A stretch of 54,573 bases of DNA from Prevotella sp. (GCA_017619445.1 JAFZSI010000025.1:1-54573), one strand, 5' to 3'; positions 8,027 to 16,059 are shown, numbered from the stretch's first letter. Notes: generated by a model from the sequence alone, not told the origin. Made by a program: numbers and translations.

Positions 8027-8844
8027 TGTTGTGTGACTATAGGATTAAGTTTCTTGTTTATTAGTTTTATGTATTCTGGATTAAGTTCAAAACCAATGGA
8101 TTTTCTTCCAAGCTCTTGGGCCGCAAGCAATGTTGTACCAGTTCCGGCAAAAGGATCTAAAACAGTATCTCCCCAAAAACTATATAACTTGATTAATCGA
8201 GCCGGCAGTTCTTTGGGAAATGGGGCTGGATGCCCTTCCTTTTTTGCTTTTGCTGGTTGCATTTCCCAAATGGAGTTAATCGCCCACTTCTGCCACTCTT
8301 CTGTAGTTAATTTTGATTTCTCTTTAACCTCCTTCGATACAGGCTTTCGTTTCCCTTTTTTAGAGAATACTGTAATCCACTCATAAGGGTATGTGGAGAA
8401 AATATTGGGGGGATAGGGATAGCTACCAAAAGAGCTAAATCTGGCGATTTTCCGCTTATCCCAAATATATAGACCAAATTGATACATGCAGCCCGTTGTA
8501 TTCATGAAGGCTTCTAAATCTCCTAATACTAATCGCGTTTCACGTCGCTCAAATCGAGCTGCTTTACCAGTCAACAAAAAAGGCATAATGTTAATGCAAA
8601 TCTTTCCATCGGGAGTTAATACGCGTACGCACTCTTTCCATACTTTATTTAGCTCACTAATGTAATAATCATAAGAACTACTTCCTTTTCCGATTTGCCC
8701 ATCAACATCATAATCTTTTAGTGTCCAATATGGTGGACTTGTGATAATTAAATGAATACTCTCGTCTGGAATCATTTTCATATCACTAGAATCATGATTG
8801 AAAATGGTGGAATTGCCCAATATCATTTTTTCTATTTTGTCCAT
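8002..8844 (-). CDS. DNA methyltransferase, beta-class (SPPY, probably N4-cytosine)
   Basis: The 280-residue protein has catalytic motif IV TSPPYW at 35-40 before the AdoMet-binding motif I DPFAGTGT at 230-237. This is the beta-class order, and SPPY is most often linked to N4-methylcytosine, although N6-adenine activity cannot be excluded. The target-recognition part should lie in residues 95-200. It overlaps the upstream methyltransferase gene by 13 bp and the small downstream gene by 25 bp. Two different methyltransferases beside one nuclease usually mean an asymmetric recognition site, each enzyme modifying one strand; this is inference. Confidence 0.88.
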   Translation of the reverse strand: MDKIEKMILGNSTIFNHDSSDMKMIPDESIHLIITSPPYWTLKDYDVDGQIGKGSSSYDYYISELNKVWKECVRVLTPDGKICINIMPFLLTGKAARFERRETRLVLGDLEAFMNTTGCMYQFGLYIWDKRKIARFSSFGSYPYPPNIFSTYPYEWITVFSKKGKRKPVSKEVKEKSKLTTEEWQKWAINSIWEMQPAKAKKEGHPAPFPKELPARLIKLYSFWGDTVLDPFAGTGTTLLAAQELGRKSIGFELNPEYIKLINKKLNPIVTQQCLFTEET

Positions 8845-9866
8845 ATTACTATCTGTTCTTTTCTTTCGGTATTATTTATTGCGTCAAACACCTTGGAACT
8901 TGTTCCCGAATATTTTCTTTCAACTATGTGATAGCTCCCAAAAGGACTTATCCTTTGAAAGAACTCTGCGCCATTTATTACCTTACCATGTATTTTCTTG
9001 TCACCAACAACAAAAATTACTTGCCCACCAGTTTTTAGGATTTTATATAGCTTGTCAAGAACTATCTTCATGTCATTTTCATAGTTGTTAAAACTTTGGA
9101 TAAGACGTGACCTTATTTGTAGTCTTTCATAACCCAAAATGTCATAAACAATTCTTGCATAATAGGCCGTGTAATCAAGACAGTCGAAATAGGGTGGGCT
9201 TGAAAAAATAAAATCAACGGAATTGGGTTGAATTATTTTGTCTATATTCCGAGTGTCTTCATAATATACAATGCTGTCATTTTTTATAGGTAGAAAGTGC
9301 TTTTTTACCTTTTGTCGTAATTTGTCATAAAAGGGAATATATCTTTTAGGTTCAATATTTTTACCCACTGTACTTGAAGTCCATTTGTAATGATTACATC
9401 CTCGAGCTGTTAGGGCTATAGTACCAAGAAAACACGCTTTTACATAATCGGTCATCTCTTCATAGAAAACAGACATTCTCATGATTTCACAAAGTGATTC
9501 TTTGTGAAAGAGAGATGTTGAATAGTTTGAGGCAGGAGGAATAGATTTCAGGGTTTTAGCTCTATCAATTAATGATTCTACTTCGCTTGTAACTTCATTA
9601 AGTGATAAGGGAATATGTATTTTCCCATTTGACAATGCAACTGCTATAGGATTTGCATCAACACCAATTGTATGAAGGCCATATTTTAGACCTTCATAGA
9701 CAATTGTACCAGAGCCACAAAAAGGATCAAGTACAATGCTGCCTTTAGGCATCTGAGACATTATTTGCTCAGCATCTATTGCGGAAATCTTTCCACGATA
9801 GGGATATATTCCATGTATGGAACGTGGATTATTTACAGATTTCAGCTCTTTGATTACAAAATCCAT
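8832..9866 (-). CDS. DNA methyltransferase with motif I before SPPY (second methylase of the system)
   Basis: First gene of the operon, 344 residues. AdoMet motif I DPFCGSGT is at 47-54, ahead of catalytic motif IV SSPPYFD at 222-228, so the order is opposite to that of the partner methyltransferase at 8002-8844. SPPY again favours N4-cytosine methylation. The N-terminal HGIYPYRGKISA segment is seen in methyltransferases of the same general type. The ATG at 9866 is preceded by one base and then a strong hairpin (9868-9891), so the ribosome-binding region is likely buried. The operon is AT-rich compared with its flanks, suggesting transfer. Confidence 0.87.
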   Translation of the reverse strand: MDFVIKELKSVNNPRSIHGIYPYRGKISAIDAEQIMSQMPKGSIVLDPFCGSGTIVYEGLKYGLHTIGVDANPIAVALSNGKIHIPLSLNEVTSEVESLIDRAKTLKSIPPASNYSTSLFHKESLCEIMRMSVFYEEMTDYVKACFLGTIALTARGCNHYKWTSSTVGKNIEPKRYIPFYDKLRQKVKKHFLPIKNDSIVYYEDTRNIDKIIQPNSVDFIFSSPPYFDCLDYTAYYARIVYDILGYERLQIRSRLIQSFNNYENDMKIVLDKLYKILKTGGQVIFVVGDKKIHGKVINGAEFFQRISPFGSYHIVERKYSGTSSKVFDAINNTERKEQIVIWTK

Positions 9867-10192
9867 CTACGCATATAGCTTTATAAGCGTAAGGACTATC
9901 TGTTCGGATGATTATGGGCTCGTAACAAAGAACCTTAGGACATGAAAAAGCGTGAAACCGCCTTATCGATGTCCCAAGGTCCTTGCAAAACCCACTACGA
10001 AGATAAGTCCAGTCCACGCTATGCGTAGACGTTGGCACTTATTCGTTTCGTAGGTGTCATATGAATTTGCAAGGTTCAGGGACATCACCGAATATAGCAC
10101 TAACGCTATGTTAAAACCGCAAAATAGTGTTACCACCCTGCGCTCAGGGAATCTTGCTGTAGCAAGCGTCGTTTACGACGATTGGCAATACG
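9867..10192 (-). ncRNA. Highly structured leader RNA of the restriction-modification operon (candidate new RNA)
   Basis: The stretch between the -7 box at 10199-10206 and the methyltransferase ATG is packed with inverted repeats. In plus coordinates they are: 9868-9872/9887-9891; 9933-9943/9969-9979 (10 of 11 pairs); 9981-9989/10066-10074 (9 of 9), which encloses 9993-10001/10047-10056, 10002-10008/10037-10044 and 10012-10019/10023-10030; 10101-10109/10124-10132 (8 of 9); and three consecutive tetraloop hairpins at 10136-10149, 10153-10166 and 10167-10180. That is about ten stems in 325 nt. It is not tmRNA, RNase P, SRP or 6S RNA by any landmark I can find. Promoter position favours the minus strand, but stem wobbles do not settle it. 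Confidence 0.6.
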
Positions 10193-10198
10193 TCTCTG

Positions 10199-10206
10199 CA
10201 AAGATA
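10199..10206 (-). promoter_or_regulatory. -7 box for the structured leader and restriction-modification operon
   Basis: TATCTTTG on the minus strand matches TAnnTTTG exactly and would start transcription near 10192, at the edge of the first tetraloop hairpin. No TTTG at the correct upstream distance is seen, so a regulator may assist. Confidence 0.5.
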
Positions 10207-10324
10207 ATAAGTTTTTCTGATAATCATGCTTTTCAACAAAGAAAAAAAATAAAAACCGTTGATTTCTACATTTCTATAAATATACAATTAGACATATAGT
10301 CCTTGGGACATAGAGTTAGCGGAC

Positions 10325-10530
10325 AAATGAGAAATGAGAAATGAGGAATGAGAAATGTTAAAATCGGAAATTCTGTGCACATCTTGTGCACAAATCAGAT
10401 TATTGCATCCTTTGATGGGGTTATCGGCGTAGTGTAATGAGTTACGAAAATAAACCTATGCTTTACGTTCACAAAGTGGCACTTTACGAGCACAAAGCAT
10501 CAGTTTACGAATAAATTCTCTAGAAAATTT
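10325..10530. repeat. Dispersed intergenic element, copy A
   Basis: Begins with a tandem 7-bp array (GAAATGA type, 10325-10356). It then carries GTTAAAATCG followed by paired palindromes TGTGCACA-TCT-TGTGCACA (10374-10392). A spacer with several AAAGTGGCACTTTACGA-like words follows, and it ends in AAATTCTCTAGAAAATTT (10513-10530). The same modules recur at 24511-24664, 35425-35670 and 52981-53135. No open reading frame is present, so it looks like a non-coding mobile or regulatory repeat. Confidence 0.65.
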
Positions 10531-10582
10531 GATTGTTTTGCAGGGGGTTGGTTTTTCGAGGTCGGTTTTCGCGTTGACTACG

Positions 10583-11347
10583 CTACTCGTTGTCGCCGTC
10601 GTCAACCAGTTTGCCGGCTTTCTTCAAGGCGTTCCAGATGCTGAAACGGGCTTCGCTGTTGAGTTGCTCCACCTGGTTGAACAGTTGGGCGATGGCGCGG
10701 CGGTGGGTATCGTGCTCGTAGGGACAATGCTTCACCTGCTTCTCGTAGCCGCGTTCTTCGGCGTATGCCTTGATTTGCTTTTCGTGGCAGAGGCATAGGG
10801 GGCGGATGATGGTCAGGGGCATTTTCTTCATCGCGAGCCTGACGGGCATACCCTCGAAGCGGCCTTGGAAAAACTCGTTCAGCAGGGTGGTGTGGATGAT
10901 GTCGTCCATGTGGTGGCCGAGGGCGATTTTGTTGCAATGCAACGCTTGTGCGAGGTTGAAAATCTGCTTGCGGCGGTTCCACGAACACAGAAAGCAGGGC
11001 GTCTTCTGCTTGTGGAGCATCTGGCTTCTGGTTGTTGACGGGGCAGCATCAGCATCATCGCCAATCTCGAAGCGTGTGGTGAGCACGTGGAGCGTCACGC
11101 CCATATGCTGACAGAAGCGTTCAAGGTAGTCGGTTGAGGTCTCGTAGGTGATGTTCTCCATGCGGACATGCACGGCCTCGACGCTGAACTTGGGTTTGTG
11201 GATGCGCGACTGACGGGCCATCATTTCCAGCAGGCACAACGAGTCCTTGCCACCGGAGAGGGCAACCAGAATGTGGTCACCATCTTCGATGAGCTGGTAA
11301 TCGGAACACGCTTTGCGAAAGCGTTTTACGATTTGTTGTTCAAGCAA
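10583..11347 (-). CDS. TtcA-like PP-loop ATPase (tRNA thiolation family)
   Basis: PP-loop ATP pyrophosphatase with SGGKDS near residue 31. It has CFLC in the middle and a later single Cys in KHCPYEH, matching the three cluster-ligating cysteines of TtcA, which thiolates cytidine 32 of tRNAs. No ATG lies between the end of the neighbouring DUF486 gene and the PP-loop. The best in-frame start is a TTG at 11347, giving 254 residues beginning just before EQQIVKRFRKA, as homologues do. A longer reading from 11533 would overlap DUF486 by about 130 bp and translate a tandem repeat, so I reject it. Exact tRNA substrate is unproven. Confidence 0.8.
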   Translation of the reverse strand: MLEQQIVKRFRKACSDYQLIEDGDHILVALSGGKDSLCLLEMMARQSRIHKPKFSVEAVHVRMENITYETSTDYLERFCQHMGVTLHVLTTRFEIGDDADAAPSTTRSQMLHKQKTPCFLCSWNRRKQIFNLAQALHCNKIALGHHMDDIIHTTLLNEFFQGRFEGMPVRLAMKKMPLTIIRPLCLCHEKQIKAYAEERGYEKQVKHCPYEHDTHRRAIAQLFNQVEQLNSEARFSIWNALKKAGKLVDDGDNE

Positions 11348-11363
11348 TGGTTGTGGTTCGATT

Positions 11364-11398
11364 TTTGAACTTTGAACTATGAACTGTGAGTTTTGAAC
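11364..11398. repeat. Five 7-bp tandem units (TTTGAAC) between DUF486 and ttcA-like genes
   Basis: Units TTTGAAC, TTTGAAC, TATGAAC, TGTGAGT, TTTGAAC follow each other without gaps and fill the short spacer upstream of the ttcA-like gene. Confidence 0.6.
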
Positions 11399-11406
11399 TG
11401 TGCCGC

Positions 11407-11775
11407 CTATTTCATAAAAACGAGATAGACGGCACAGATGATGAGGAGGAATGCCAGAATGTGGTTCCAATGCAGGTGAGTGCCCTGAAAGAGAATGTTG
11501 GCCACGATGGCGAACACGGCCAGCGAGATGCACTCCTGCACTACCTTGAGCTGAACGAGATTAAAAGGTCCGCCGTTTTCAACGAAGCCCATACGATTGG
11601 CAGGCACCTGACAGCAGTACTCGAAAAAGGCGATGCCCCACGAAAAAGCAATTACGCCGAGGAGTGGCCAGTGGCTGCTGACACCTGTCTCCTGCAATTT
11701 TAAATGCCCGTACCAGGCAAGTGTCATAAACACGTTGCTTAGTACGAGCAGAATGATGGTATAAAGTCCGTTCAT
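11407..11775 (-). CDS. DUF486 (DMT-superfamily) membrane protein
   Basis: A 122-residue protein with four hydrophobic helices, starting MNGLYTIILLVLSNVFMTLA. It contains the family hallmarks MTLAWYGHLK, SWGIAFFEYCCQVPANR and QLKVVQEC. DUF486 proteins are small inner-membrane proteins related to drug/metabolite transporters; no substrate is established. It lies 14 bp downstream of the NfnAB-like fusion gene on the same strand and is probably co-transcribed with it. Length is normal for the family and the ATG is the only sensible start. Confidence 0.85.
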   Translation of the reverse strand: MNGLYTIILLVLSNVFMTLAWYGHLKLQETGVSSHWPLLGVIAFSWGIAFFEYCCQVPANRMGFVENGGPFNLVQLKVVQECISLAVFAIVANILFQGTHLHWNHILAFLLIICAVYLVFMK

Positions 11776-11789
11776 TTCTTTGTCAAATC

Positions 11790-14147
11790 TTATTTAGCTT
11801 GCAACTGAGCGTCCATGCTGGCGGCAGCACGACGGCCGTCGCCCATGGCAAGAATGACGGTGGCACCTCCGCGCACGATGTCGCCACCTGCAAAAATCTC
11901 CGGACGGCTCGACTGCATGCCTTCGTTCACCACGATAGTGTTCTTGCGGCCGAGTTCCAATCCCTCGATGCTCTTCGGCACCAGCGGGTTGGGGCTCACG
12001 CCTACGGCGACTATCACCTGGTCAACATCCAGCTCAACGGTCTTGCCCTCAACGGGAACGGGAGAGCGGCGGCCGCTGGCATCGGGCTCACCAAGCTCCA
12101 TCACCTGAAGGATGGCCTTGCAGACGGCTCCGTTCTCGTCGGCTTTATACTCAATGGGATTGTGCAGGGTGAGGAAGTTGATGCCTTCTTCCTTGGCATG
12201 TTTCACCTCTTCCAAACGTGCGGGCATTTCGGCCTCTGAACGGCGATAGACGAGGGTCACATTTCCGCCCAAGCGCTTGGCTGTGCGGCAAGAGTCCATG
12301 GCGGTGTTTCCTCCGCCCACCACAAGCACGTTCTTGCCCAGATTGATGGGTGTGTCGGTGGCCGGATTGGCGGCGTCCATGAGGTTGACACGGGTGAGAT
12401 ACTCGTTCGACGACATGATGTTGATGCTGTTCTCGCCAGGAATGTTCATGAAATTGGGCAAACCAGCACCCGAACCAACAAAGATTCCCTTGAATCCTAA
12501 CTGCTCGAGCTGCTCCACGCTGATGGTCTTGCCCACAATGACGTCGGTCTGGAAGTGGACACCCATCTTTGCCAAGTTCTCAATCTCAACATCCACAATC
12601 TTGTTGGGCAGACGGAACTCGGGGATGCCGTATTTCAGCACACCGCCAATCTCATGGAGGGCTTCAAACACATACACGTCGTATCCCTTCTTCACCATGT
12701 CACCAGCGAACGAGAGGCCCGAAGGTCCTGAGCCCACCACGGCAATCTTGATGCCGTTGGCAGGGGCAATGTCGGGCAACGAAATATTGCCACTCTCGCG
12801 CTCGTAATCGGCGGCAAAGCGCTCCAGATAGCCAATGGCCACAGCGGGCTCGTTCATCTTCAGGTGGATGCAGCGGGCTTCGCATTGTTTCTCCTGCGGG
12901 CATACGCGGCCACAAACTGCAGGCAGGGCCGAAGTATCCTTCAGCACCTTGGCGGCAGCGAGGAACTGCCCGCGCTCGATGTTCTTGATGAACGAGGGAA
13001 TATTGATGTTAACCGGACAGCCTTCCACGCACGTCGGCTTCGCACAGTCAAGGCAACGCTTGGCCTCGGTCATGGCCATTTCCTTGGTGAGACCGATGTT
13101 CACCTCCTCGGTGCGGACAGTAGCACGATAAACGGGGTCGAGCTCAGGCATCTTCACCCGCTCAATCTGAGTGCGCTCCTTGGGTTTCATGCTCTTGCGA
13201 ATCTCCTGGCGCCACTCCGCGTTGCGGTCGGTAAGAACTTCGATGGGGTCATCGGTAGGCTCGGTTTCCATGGCGACATTGCCGGCAGTCTTGCCCTCGG
13301 CATTGTTGTCGGTTGCAAGGTTGCCCATGTGTTCCTCGAAATGTTCCATTTCTTCCAGCTCAGCACGCTTGAAGGTTCCCATGCGCTTGAACATCTCGTC
13401 CCAATCCACCAGAGCACCGTCGAACTCAGGACCGTCGATGCACACGAACTTGGTCTTGCCGCCGATGGTGAGTCGGCAGGCACCACACATGCCCGTTCCG
13501 TCCACCATGATGGTGTTAAGAGAAACTTCACAGGGAATGTCGTGCTTCTGGGCGGTGAGGTTGGAGAATTTCATCATGATGGGCGGGCCAATGGCAAACA
13601 CCTTGTCAACGTGCTCCTGCTCGATGAATTTCTCAATTCCTACGGTCACCACGCCTTTCTCGCCATAGCTGCCGTCGTCGGTCATGATGATGACTTCGTC
13701 GCTCGACTCGCGCACCTTGTCCTCCAGGATAATGAGGTCTTTGCTACGTCCGGCCATGACGCTCAGCACGCGGTTGCCTGCGGCTTTGAGAGCCTGAATG
13801 ATGGGCAGCATGGGAGCCACACCCAAGCCTCCGCCAGCACAGACGACGGTGCCGAAATTCTCAATGTGAGTGGGGTTGCCCAAGGGACCTACAACGTCGG
13901 CCACCGAGTCGCCCTCGTTGAGCAGACAGAGTTTCTTTGACGAGAGGCCGACCTGTTGTACGACAATCGTGATGGTGCCTCTGTCGATATCGGCTCCGGC
14001 GATGGTCAGGGGCATGCGCTCGCCTCGCTTGTCAACACGCACAATGACGAAGTTGCCTGCCTTGCGGCTCTTGGCAATCAGCGGAGCCTCTATCTCGAAA
14101 AGAAAAACCTTTTCAGAAAACTGTTCTTTCCTAACAATCTTGTTCAT
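11790..14147 (-). CDS. NfnAB-like fusion: PyrK-type ferredoxin-NAD(P) reductase plus GltD-type flavoprotein
   Basis: One 785-residue chain joins two proteins that are separate in many bacteria. Residues 1-275 form a FAD/NAD reductase of the PyrK/SudB type with a 2Fe-2S site (MCGACRLTIG, then a later Cys in FVCIDG). Residues 330-785 are the glutamate-synthase small subunit type: two 4Fe-4S ligand sets (CLDCAKPTCVEGCP and CGRVCPQEKQCEARC), a FAD-binding VVGSGPSGL and an NADPH-binding VVGGGNTAMD. The same pairing makes up NfnAB, which couples ferredoxin, NADH and NADPH. Annotation pipelines call this a dihydroorotate dehydrogenase B/glutamate synthase fusion. Neither pyrD nor gltB is nearby, so a transhydrogenase-like redox role is more likely. 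Confidence 0.85.
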   Translation of the reverse strand: MNKIVRKEQFSEKVFLFEIEAPLIAKSRKAGNFVIVRVDKRGERMPLTIAGADIDRGTITIVVQQVGLSSKKLCLLNEGDSVADVVGPLGNPTHIENFGTVVCAGGGLGVAPMLPIIQALKAAGNRVLSVMAGRSKDLIILEDKVRESSDEVIIMTDDGSYGEKGVVTVGIEKFIEQEHVDKVFAIGPPIMMKFSNLTAQKHDIPCEVSLNTIMVDGTGMCGACRLTIGGKTKFVCIDGPEFDGALVDWDEMFKRMGTFKRAELEEMEHFEEHMGNLATDNNAEGKTAGNVAMETEPTDDPIEVLTDRNAEWRQEIRKSMKPKERTQIERVKMPELDPVYRATVRTEEVNIGLTKEMAMTEAKRCLDCAKPTCVEGCPVNINIPSFIKNIERGQFLAAAKVLKDTSALPAVCGRVCPQEKQCEARCIHLKMNEPAVAIGYLERFAADYERESGNISLPDIAPANGIKIAVVGSGPSGLSFAGDMVKKGYDVYVFEALHEIGGVLKYGIPEFRLPNKIVDVEIENLAKMGVHFQTDVIVGKTISVEQLEQLGFKGIFVGSGAGLPNFMNIPGENSINIMSSNEYLTRVNLMDAANPATDTPINLGKNVLVVGGGNTAMDSCRTAKRLGGNVTLVYRRSEAEMPARLEEVKHAKEEGINFLTLHNPIEYKADENGAVCKAILQVMELGEPDASGRRSPVPVEGKTVELDVDQVIVAVGVSPNPLVPKSIEGLELGRKNTIVVNEGMQSSRPEIFAGGDIVRGGATVILAMGDGRRAAASMDAQLQAK

Positions 14148-14188
14148 AATGTTTTTGTCTGGTGTATTTTAGGGTTTTTAGTGTTCGT

Positions 14189-15517
14189 TTATTCCTCGTC
14201 GCCAATCATGTCGAAACCGCAGTAGGGTACCAGGGCAGCAGGAATGCGGATTCCCTCAGCTGTCTGGTTGTTTTCCAGAATGGCTGCCACGATGCGGGGC
14301 AGGGCAAGTGCCGAGCCGTTGAGCGTGTGGCAAAGCTCGGTCTTCTTGGTTTCGGCGTTGCGGTAGCGGCACTTCAGACGGTTGGCCTGATAGCTGTCGA
14401 AATTGCTCACCGACGATACTTCCAGCCAACGGCCCTGTGCCTCGCTATAGACCTCGAAGTCGTAGCAGATGGCCGAGGTGAAGCTCTGGTCGCCTCCGCA
14501 AAGCAGCAGGATGCGATAGGGCAGTTCCAGCTTTTTGAGCAGTCCTTCCACGTGCTCCAGCATTTCCTTATGGCTCTCCTTCGAGTGACTGGGCTTGTCG
14601 ATGCGCACAATTTCAATCTTGGAGAACTCGTGCAGGCGGTTCAAGCCGCGCACGTCCTTACCGTAGGAGCCAGCCTCGCGGCGGAAGCACTCTGTGTAGG
14701 CACAGTTCTTGATGGGCAGATCTTTCTCGTCGATAATCACATCGCGGTAGATGTTTGTCACGGGAACCTCGGCGGTGGGGATGAGATAGAAGTCGTCCAC
14801 CTCGCAATGGTACATCTGTCCCTCTTTGTCGGGCAACTGGCCTGTACCATAGCCACTGGCTGCGTTTACTACCGTTGGCGGCATCACCTCTGTGTAGCCG
14901 CTCTTGCGGGCCTCGTCAAGGAAGAAGTTGATGAGTGCGCGCTGCAGGCGTGCACCCTTGCCGATATAGACGGGGAAGCCTGCGCCCGTGATTTTCACGC
15001 CGAGGTCGAAGTCAATGAGGTTATACTTCTTGGCCAGTTCCCAATGGGGCAGGGGATTCTCGATGCCCAGCGTGGAATTCACGTCCCAGTTGCCAACGGT
15101 GTCGCCCTCGACACACTCCTTGAGGTTCGACTTCACCACGTGGTTGTCCTCTGCTGCTGCCCCTTCGGGCACTTCGTCGTAGGCAATATTCGGAATTTGG
15201 CAGAGCAGGGTGGTGAGTTCTTCTTCGGCGGCCGATTTCTCGGCTTCCAGCTGTTTGTTGGTTTCTTTCAGCTGTGCCACCGTGTTTTTTATTTGTTCAG
15301 CCTCGGCGCGCTGGCCTTGTTTCATGAGCTGACCAATCTGAGCTGCCATTTTCTTTGCCTCAGAAAGGTTGTTGTCTAACTTCTGTTGAGTTTCGCGTCG
15401 GCGCTTGTCAACGTCAAGCACCTGTTCAATAGCCTCGCGCGCTCCTTTGAAGTGTTTCTTTTCCAGACTTGCAATCACGCGTTGCGTTTCCTCGGTAATG
15501 AGTTTAAGTGTAAGCAT
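14189..15517 (-). CDS. serS: Seryl-tRNA synthetase
   Basis: Charges tRNA-Ser with serine. The 442-residue product starts MLTLKLITEETQRVI at an ATG at 15517, the usual N-terminus; a frame-compatible ATG 51 bp upstream adds residues homologues lack. Residues 30-115 form the long antiparallel coiled-coil arm that grips the tRNA variable arm. Class II motif 2 (FRREAGSYGKDVRGLNRLHEF) and motif 3 (NGSALALPRIVAAILENNQ) are intact. The gene has its own promoter and a leader of about 110 nt. A tRNA-Ser gene lies at 43270-43357. Confidence 0.95.
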   Translation of the reverse strand: MLTLKLITEETQRVIASLEKKHFKGAREAIEQVLDVDKRRRETQQKLDNNLSEAKKMAAQIGQLMKQGQRAEAEQIKNTVAQLKETNKQLEAEKSAAEEELTTLLCQIPNIAYDEVPEGAAAEDNHVVKSNLKECVEGDTVGNWDVNSTLGIENPLPHWELAKKYNLIDFDLGVKITGAGFPVYIGKGARLQRALINFFLDEARKSGYTEVMPPTVVNAASGYGTGQLPDKEGQMYHCEVDDFYLIPTAEVPVTNIYRDVIIDEKDLPIKNCAYTECFRREAGSYGKDVRGLNRLHEFSKIEIVRIDKPSHSKESHKEMLEHVEGLLKKLELPYRILLLCGGDQSFTSAICYDFEVYSEAQGRWLEVSSVSNFDSYQANRLKCRYRNAETKKTELCHTLNGSALALPRIVAAILENNQTAEGIRIPAALVPYCGFDMIGDEE

Positions 15518-15634
15518 AATAATATTTACTATTTTACGGATTTTTTCGCGGAGCTCAAGGAACTCCAATTGACAGATTTACTCTTTTCAGATTCAATTAT
15601 TTACGGATTTTCGGAAATAATGAGTTTCAAGTTG

Positions 15635-15642
15635 CAAAAGTA
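15635..15642 (-). promoter_or_regulatory. -7 box of serS
   Basis: TACTTTTG on the minus strand matches TAnnTTTG. Predicted start near 15628. No T-box-like element is seen in the leader. Confidence 0.45.
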
Positions 15643-15679
15643 CAAAATAATTTTGTAACAAGGATATAAAATGGCAAAA

Positions 15680-15707
15680 ATCCCAAATCTCTGTTGAGAA
15701 TTGGGAT
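15680..15707 (-). terminator. Intrinsic terminator after rpmA
   Basis: ATCCCAA/TTGGGAT with an inner TCTC/GAGA stem forms a strong hairpin. On the minus strand it is followed by TTTTTG, ending the rplU-rpmA transcript before the serS promoter. Confidence 0.8.
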
Positions 15708-15777
15708 TCTTGTTGTTTGTTTGGAATAAGTTTGTTTGTGTTGCAGCGGCCTGCAAGTGTGAGGCCTGTCTGTCTGT

Positions 15778-16041
15778 TTAAGCTTCAGCCTCGGGTATTA
15801 CGCTGACCGTGCTCTTATCGCGACGTCCCTTGCGGAATTCCACCGTACCGTCAACCAGAGCATAGAGCGTGTCGTCCTTGCCCATGCCGACGTTACGTCC
15901 GGGATTGTGCTTTGAGCCGCGCTGGCGAACGATGATGTTGCCTGCTACGCACTTTTGGCCACCGAAAATCTTAATACCAAGTCGCTTAGATTCTGATTCG
16001 CGTCCGTTCTTAGAACTACCGACACCTTTTTTATGAGCCAT
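15778..16041 (-). CDS. rpmA: 50S ribosomal protein L27
   Basis: Structural protein of the large ribosomal subunit whose N-terminus reaches the peptidyl-transferase centre. The 87 residues begin [20 protein letters not shown], the conserved L27 start without any cleaved leader, and continue with the family signature [21 protein letters not shown]. It lies 18 bp after rplU, the universal order, and is followed by a clear terminator. Confidence 0.97.
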   Translation of the reverse strand: MAHKKGVGSSKNGRESESKRLGIKIFGGQKCVAGNIIVRQRGSKHNPGRNVGMGKDDTLYALVDGTVEFRKGRRDKSTVSVIPEAEA

Positions 16042-16059
16042 TCTCTGTCCTCCTAAAGT

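Noticed and set aside
9829-10038. A 69-residue minus-strand frame overlapping the first methyltransferase start
   Set aside because: It lies across the predicted structured RNA and overlaps the methyltransferase in another frame; its sequence has no protein-like features and its arms mirror the RNA stems.
9867-10192. tmRNA, RNase P RNA, SRP RNA or 6S RNA as identity of the structured leader
   Set aside because: None of their hallmark sequences (tRNA-like ends with a T arm, the RNase P P4 core, the SRP tetraloop domain, a single long 6S-type hairpin) is present on either strand.
10054-10299. An 81-residue plus-strand frame
   Set aside because: It crosses the leader promoter and three tetraloop hairpins; no family resemblance and no promoter on that strand.
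10374-10392. Paired TGTGCACA considered as a CRISPR repeat
   Set aside because: Only two units per site with a 3-bp gap and no spacers; copies are dispersed tens of kilobases apart.
11348-11533. Longer N-terminus for the ttcA-like protein from an ATG at 11533
   Set aside because: It would overlap DUF486 by about 130 bp in another frame and translate a 7-bp tandem array.
14162-15379. A 405-residue plus-strand frame opposite serS
   Set aside because: Antisense shadow of seryl-tRNA synthetase; no domain of its own. The same applies to long frames opposite the NfnAB-like gene (12864-13940) and the M64 gene (33398-34813).
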